Shown piece after piece: positions 5,041 through 7,412 of a stretch of 7,412 nt of DNA. A program made the position numbers and the translations under genes. The notes beneath the pieces were generated by a model. That model made no database searches. It worked only from the letters and a program-made list of their open reading frames with translations, and was not told where the DNA came from. Every line of letters begins with the position of its first letter. The stretch's first letter is position 1. This DNA is from Pseudomonadota bacterium (GTDB lineage: Bacteria; Myxococcota_A; Polyangia; Polyangiales; Polyangiaceae): the NCBI GenBank assembly GCA_023402175.1, contig JAEXCN010000217.1, forward strand, positions 1 through 7,412, given 5' to 3'.

Positions 5041-6345
5041 TCAGGCGGCGCGCAGTGTGAGCACGACCACGGCCGGAGCGACGCCGAGACGGATCGGCGG
5101 GCCGGTCGTGCCGAGACCGGGATGGACGTAGAGCGTCGAGTCCTTGTCCTTGTAGATGCCGATGTGGAAGTGATGCGCGAGCTTCGATGCGTTGATCCAG
5201 CGCGCGAGGAACGGCACCGCGATCTGGCCGCCGTGCGTGTGGCCGCTGAGGACGAGGTCGACACCGCGCTTCGCGATCTGCGGGAACTTGTCGGGATCGT
5301 GCGCGAGCATCACGGTCGCGACGTTCGCGGGCTGGTGCTTCAGTGCGAGGTCCAGGTCGGCGCGTCGCGTCCAGGTGTCGTCGATCGCGGCGATGTAGAG
5401 CCGCGCGCCATCGTGCTCGACGACGACGCCTTCGTTGCGCAGCACCTTCGGCCCGCGCGCGCGGATGAGGGAGATGAGCGGCTCGCCCTCGCCGAAGTAG
5501 TCGTGGTTGCCCATCGAGCAGAAGACGCCGTCGCGGGCGCGCAGCCCGCCGAGCACCTCTGCGATGGACTCGTGGAACGCGACGCCGCTCGTCACGAGAT
5601 CTCCGGTGACGGCAACGGCGTGCGGTTTCTCGGCGTTCGCGCGCTCGACCCAGCGCTTGGCCCACCACGGAGGCGTGAGCGCTCCGATGTGCAGATCGGA
5701 CAGGTGGACGATGCGGTAGCCGTCGAGCCGCCGGTCGAGCCCGCGAACAGGCACCTCGACGCGACGAGTGATGAAGAACCAGCGTCGGAACGTCACGCCG
5801 TAGCCGCACACGAGCAGCCCGAGCGCGTACGTCCACATGAAGAAGCCGCCTGACGGGCCGATCGGCACTCCGCGGATCGCGTCGACCACCGGTTCGCCGA
5901 GCAGGTAGACGATCGACGGCACGAGACAGAACACGCACGCCGACCAGTGGATGTAATACGGAACGTCGAAGAGGAACGTCGGCGCGAACGGACGCGGCTG
6001 GTCGTTGGCGATGTGCTCGGCCCGACCGAGGAAGAGGTAAACCCCGATCGCCCCCGCGATCAGCGCGACCGTCCATGCGACGAGCGCCGTCGCACCGAGC
6101 CGCCGAGCGAGCTCTGCTGCGCCAACGACGAAGGGCAGATGGCAGACCATCGTGATCCCGAGCACGATGCGGCGAAACCGCGACATGCGCGGGCGTTTTC
6201 CGATCGCCTTCGCAGCCGCGTGCGGAGGCGGAACGCTCTTCAAGCTCGTCCGATGTCCTTCGGGCGGATGAGTGTCTTCCGCGGTGGACGAAGCGGATGG
6301 CGACGAGGATGCGGACATGGGGAATGAACCGGCGGCGAGCGGCAT
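5041..6345 (-). CDS. Membrane-anchored metallophosphoesterase, YkuE/YaeI type
   Basis: This is a two-metal calcineurin-like phosphoesterase on an N-terminal membrane module, 434 residues from the first ATG. Probable membrane segments lie at about 58-75, 84-107, 131-150 and 168-187. The catalytic domain then shows every metal and active-site motif in order: SDLH (216-219), TGDLV (247-251), GNHD (279-282), AHD with H349, and GHTHGGQ (368-374). Relatives include B. subtilis YkuE and E. coli YaeI, the latter reported to act on UDP-sugar/phosphodiester-type substrates; the substrate here cannot be read from sequence. Residues 1-53 are Ser/Pro/Ala-rich and precede the first helix, so translation may start at Met54 (6186), giving 381 residues. 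Neither start, nor Met10, has a good SD. AGGAAAAGGG lies about 19 nt before the first ATG, too far to be convincing. The gene is 30 nt after its upstream neighbour and probably shares its transcript. Confidence 0.88.
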   Translation of the reverse strand: MPLAAGSFPMSASSSPSASSTAEDTHPPEGHRTSLKSVPPPHAAAKAIGKRPRMSRFRRIVLGITMVCHLPFVVGAAELARRLGATALVAWTVALIAGAIGVYLFLGRAEHIANDQPRPFAPTFLFDVPYYIHWSACVFCLVPSIVYLLGEPVVDAIRGVPIGPSGGFFMWTYALGLLVCGYGVTFRRWFFITRRVEVPVRGLDRRLDGYRIVHLSDLHIGALTPPWWAKRWVERANAEKPHAVAVTGDLVTSGVAFHESIAEVLGGLRARDGVFCSMGNHDYFGEGEPLISLIRARGPKVLRNEGVVVEHDGARLYIAAIDDTWTRRADLDLALKHQPANVATVMLAHDPDKFPQIAKRGVDLVLSGHTHGGQIAVPFLARWINASKLAHHFHIGIYKDKDSTLYVHPGLGTTGPPIRLGVAPAVVVLTLRAA

Positions 6346-6375
6346 GCCTGCTGCGCCGAACCGGCCCTTTTCCTA

Positions 6376-7412
6376 CTACGCGATCCGTCCCTCGACCACC
6401 GTTCCGTCGTCGCCAATCGCGCGCACGGTGCGTGGCCCTGCGGCGACGGCGATCATGCTCGAGGTCACGCCGATGTCGCCGCTCATGCGGACCCAGCTGC
6501 TCGAGCCGTTGGCTGACGAGCGGCGAACGAGGCGCGCCTGCGCGGAGCCTGCCCATGCTTGACCGTCGTCCGACGTCGTCAGCGAGAGCAGGTCGCGCGT
6601 CGTCTGCACGGCCTCGAGCTGTGCGTCGAGCTTCGGTCCGAGCGACAGCGCATGCCCGCCGACGCCGACGGTGACCGCACCTCCGTCGGGAAGTGGCGCG
6701 ATCGCGAGGAGGTGTCCTCCGCAGATCGAGGAGACGAACTCGACGACGCCGAGCTCGACGCGCACGATCGCGCCCCAGTCACCGCAGGCGACGAGCTGTC
6801 CGTTGCTCAGCCGCGCGACGCCATGAAGACGCGCGGTGCTCATCGCATCGCCGACGACGGTGACGCGATCGCCGTTGAACTGCGTCACGACTCCGGCCGT
6901 CTTTTCGGGGACGGAGCGTGGAGCAGTGCCGCGATACGGACGCTCGCCGACGAGTGTCGTGACGCCGTTGTCCTCGACGAGCGCGCCGAGGAAGGAGATC
7001 TCGGGATCGGGCACGCGCCAGATCGTCGTCGCGCCGCCGAGCACGTGGCGCGCGACGAAACCCCCTTCGCCGAAGAGAAGGACGCTGCCGTCGCGCATCG
7101 AGCGAAGGCCTCGGAGCGCGTTGGTCGGGACGTGGCTCGGGAGCGACACCGGCATCCACGCGCCGCGCTCCCAGCGAACGAGCCCCGAAGCGCCAAGCGC
7201 GATCGCTGCGTCAGCCGTCGGGGTGAACACGACGTTTCGGATCGCCTTCGCCCCGAGCGGCGCGGTGAGCAGCGCCCACGTCCACGCGGCGGGGTTCGAG
7301 GCCTGCGCCTCTGGAACGCGCTCGTGATTCGCGCGCACGTCGCGCGTTCCGACCTCCATGCGCGGCGTCGAAGGCGCCTGCACGAAAGGTTGGTTCTCGC
7401 TACGGATCCGCA
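6376..7412 (-). CDS. Beta-propeller-like repeat protein, N-terminus beyond the window
   Basis: The frame is open from the window edge to the TAG at 6378-6376 (345 full codons), so the start may lie outside. A GTG at 7383 and an ATG at 7359 are possible starts but have no special support. Numbering from 7383, residues 1-35 are a Pro/polar linker. From about residue 45, degenerate units of roughly 40 residues repeat a short strand pattern, two hydrophobic bits around a Gly-x-x-Gly turn: ALGASGLVRW (62-71), LLFGEGGFVARH (102-113), VACGDWGAIVRV (198-209), TVGVGGHALSL (238-248), AWAGSAQARLVRR (276-288), RAIGDDGTVVEG (321-332). This fits a YCF48/BNR- or WD-like propeller of six to eight blades, a binding or sensing module. 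Asp-box signatures are not clear. In myxobacteria such propellers can follow Ser/Thr kinase domains, but no kinase or membrane segment is visible here, so that is only a possibility. Confidence 0.65.
   Translation of the reverse strand, partial: RIRSENQPFVQAPSTPRMEVGTRDVRANHERVPEAQASNPAAWTWALLTAPLGAKAIRNVVFTPTADAAIALGASGLVRWERGAWMPVSLPSHVPTNALRGLRSMRDGSVLLFGEGGFVARHVLGGATTIWRVPDPEISFLGALVEDNGVTTLVGERPYRGTAPRSVPEKTAGVVTQFNGDRVTVVGDAMSTARLHGVARLSNGQLVACGDWGAIVRVELGVVEFVSSICGGHLLAIAPLPDGGAVTVGVGGHALSLGPKLDAQLEAVQTTRDLLSLTTSDDGQAWAGSAQARLVRRSSANGSSSWVRMSGDIGVTSSMIAVAAGPRTVRAIGDDGTVVEGRIA

Noticed and set aside
4270..5853. A 527-codon + strand open frame opposite the unrecognised protein and the phosphoesterase
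   Set aside because: It lies exactly codon-on-codon opposite both genes, where stops would require TTA, CTA or TCA codons that GC-rich genes seldom use. The product is Arg/Glu/His-rich with no motif and crosses a gene boundary. The phosphoesterase strand has every catalytic motif.
4805..6556. A 583-codon minus-strand frame overlapping the phosphoesterase
   Set aside because: It is a +1/-1 shadow rich in Arg and Ala with no motifs, on the same strand as the clear phosphoesterase frame.

Overview
The window is GC-rich and gene-dense, with Arg/Ala-rich long antisense frames. Together with a lipoprotein, a membrane phosphoesterase and a beta-propeller protein, this fits a high-GC Gram-negative bacterium. 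A myxobacterial (Polyangia-like) host is my best guess, but it is inference. No RNA gene, CRISPR array, insertion sequence or integrase was found, and no stretch of 300 bases lacks a gene.

Region 1 (1-3095, + strand) is a branched-chain amino acid operon, entered near the end of its first gene. It holds the C-terminus of ketol-acid reductoisomerase (ilvC), a complete acetolactate synthase large subunit of the isozyme II type (ilvG), a 78-residue ACT small subunit of IlvM type, and a 318-residue threonine dehydratase without an ACT domain (ilvA). All three junctions are ATGA overlaps, each with a strong Shine-Dalgarno (SD) site 7 nt before the start. The dehydratase turns threonine into 2-oxobutyrate. 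The synthase condenses 2-oxobutyrate or pyruvate with pyruvate-derived hydroxyethyl-TPP, and IlvC takes the product onward to isoleucine and valine. The synthase and dehydratase both look weakly feedback-controlled: a short small subunit with altered putative valine-contact positions, and no regulatory domain on the dehydratase.

Region 2 (3096-4224, + strand) holds a ChaN/DUF399-family (haem-binding uptake) lipoprotein. A 45-nt spacer separates it from ilvA, and it has no SD site. The spacer contains two overlapping inverted repeats and a TAnnnT hexamer just before the start codon. An imperfect direct repeat flanks the gene, one copy on each side.

Region 3 (4225-7412, - strand) converges on Region 2. 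Read in its own direction, it has the C-terminal part of a beta-propeller-like protein running off the window edge, a four-helix membrane metallophosphoesterase of the YkuE/YaeI type, and an unrecognised 262-residue protein. Gaps of 30 and 27 nt suggest one transcription unit.

I do not see an obviously new defence or mobile system. The points most worth a second look are the feedback-light ilvCGMA operon, the repeat pair and alternative hairpins around the ChaN-like gene, the apparent leaderless starts, and the unrecognised protein downstream of the phosphoesterase.
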